Shown here: piece by piece, positions 63,363 through 64,000 of the stretch
How the letters are laid out: each line of letters begins with the position of its first letter
How positions within the stretch are numbered: the stretch's first letter is position 1
NCBI GenBank assembly: GCA_014239155.1
Contig: JAAZZQ010000060.1
Location: 248,001-312,000 of the forward strand
DNA length: 64,000 bases
Reading direction: 5' to 3'
DNA from: Lachnospiraceae bacterium
GTDB lineage: Bacteria; Bacillota; Clostridia; Lachnospirales; Lachnospiraceae
Translations under genes and position numbers: made by a program
Notes under the pieces: model-generated
Seen by the model: the letters and a program-made list of their open reading frames with translations, nothing else
What the model was told of the DNA's origin: nothing
Databases searched by the model: none

Positions 63363-64000
63363 ATGAATATCTATAAAATTCCATTCAAATATAGAACAGG
63401 GAAATTTAAATTCAGCGAACTCAATATTAGTGAATTAGATGAGGGTCTGGAACTCGAATATTATACTGAATATCAGATACTAGACTATGATGTGCCAATG
63501 TACAAAAATGAAAAACAACTTTATCAGGTATCAATATATATGGTTCCAATAGACCAGATACCGAACGGGCTTACCGCCGTGTATGGTGGCAGCGGCGAAC
63601 TTGATAAAGTTGAGCTTGTAGAAGCAGAGCGCACAAGACTAATATATATTCGATTCAAAAATATTAAAGAATCCAAGAAAGCTGTTTTGAAATTTGTTAA
63701 AAATCAAGCGGATAAGATGTCTGCCGAGGTTATCGGCAGAAAACAAAAACTCGCGCGGTTATTCTTTGGAACATATTATGATGGGACAGCAATTCAAATC
63801 GCCGTTATAACCGGCACGCCAGAAGATATGAAGGCGATTATAGACAAGAATCACGGAAAACGCGATATAGTTGATAACAGTGGAGAGTATCCTCTTGAGA
63901 AGAACATGATAGAGCTCGATGATGAACCGCTTGGCGTAATGCTGTTGTGTACCGACCGTGACTTTAAAAATATACTGTTTAATCTGGCAGTGGAAACTGT
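63363..64000 (+). CDS. Unidentified protein, truncated by the window edge
   Basis: An ATG behind GGGAGGA opens a frame that runs through the right edge (212 codons so far). It begins MNIYKIPFKYRTGKFKFSEL; a middle region has VYGGSGELDKVELVEAERTRLIYIRF, and later AVITGTPEDMKAIIDKNHGKRDI. No signal peptide or membrane segment. Its codon use is noticeably less AT-biased than the island genes before it, so it may have a different origin. No family recognised. Confidence 0.65.
   Translation, partial: MNIYKIPFKYRTGKFKFSELNISELDEGLELEYYTEYQILDYDVPMYKNEKQLYQVSIYMVPIDQIPNGLTAVYGGSGELDKVELVEAERTRLIYIRFKNIKESKKAVLKFVKNQADKMSAEVIGRKQKLARLFFGTYYDGTAIQIAVITGTPEDMKAIIDKNHGKRDIVDNSGEYPLEKNMIELDDEPLGVMLLCTDRDFKNILFNLAVET

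Noticed and set aside
1..64000. CRISPR array
   Set aside because: The repeats found are scattered single units with internal hairpins, not regularly spaced direct repeats, and no cas genes were seen.
1..64000. tRNA or rRNA genes
   Set aside because: No cloverleaf with a GTTCRANNC T-loop and CCA end, and no rRNA-like stretch, was recognised in the intergenic regions.

Overview
The window looks like a chromosomal segment of an AT-rich Gram-positive anaerobe of the Lachnospiraceae (Clostridia) type. The inference rests on gene content and order: polA followed by coaE and a long FtsA-like gene, the UPF0237/UPF0210 pair, T-box-controlled trp and thrS genes, ylxM-ffh-rpsP-khpA-rimM-trmD-rplS, and strong GGAGG ribosome binding sites. 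No genome was compared, so the family-level assignment is an inference. No tRNA, rRNA or CRISPR array was seen.

Layout. 1-15.2 kb is mostly housekeeping: a sugar-isomerase-like TIM barrel, a small zinc-finger membrane protein, DNA polymerase I with a degenerate 5' nuclease domain, dephospho-CoA kinase, an FtsA-like protein, a WalJ-type hydrolase, the ACT/PFL pair, TmcAL, a hemerythrin-CheX-like-receiver fusion, and AsnRS. 15.3-21.3 kb is a two-component system plus FtsX-type ABC transporter, bracketed by a broken XRE regulator and a broken IS3 orfA, so it was probably acquired. 21.4-31.3 kb holds a chemoreceptor, two MATE exporters, a large hybrid histidine kinase with a partner receiver protein, and a TetR/membrane-protein pair. 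31.6-38.9 kb is a complete trpEGDCFBA operon behind a tryptophan-type T-box. 39.0-43.5 kb is the SRP/ribosome-maturation cluster. 43.6-47.1 kb has hisI, a cation/proton antiporter and a BlaI/M56 (BlaR1-like) pair.

From 47.8 kb to the right edge the window is an accessory island of about a dozen small, very AT-rich, same-strand genes: SMI1/KNR4-like, pentapeptide-repeat, ankyrin-DUF4303 and several unrecognised acidic proteins. There is also an RHS-repeat fragment and several frameshifted genes. This is the look of an orphan immunity array left by polymorphic (RHS-type) toxin loci. It is interrupted by a T-box-controlled ThrRS without a TGS domain, a damaged GNAT gene and an MFS exporter.

The most interesting non-coding content is small non-autonomous repeats. 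(1) A 113-137 bp element with GTAACAGTTCAG-type inverted ends occurs in three clear copies, each flanked by a near-perfect or perfect 8-bp direct repeat. (2) A roughly 85-bp double-hairpin element occurs in six copies, one of which splits an immunity-like gene. (3) A 145-bp element with 16-bp perfect inverted ends sits between trpF and trpB. (4) A 103-bp palindromic element lies inside the island. Together they suggest recent movement of small elements and reshuffling of the immunity cassettes.
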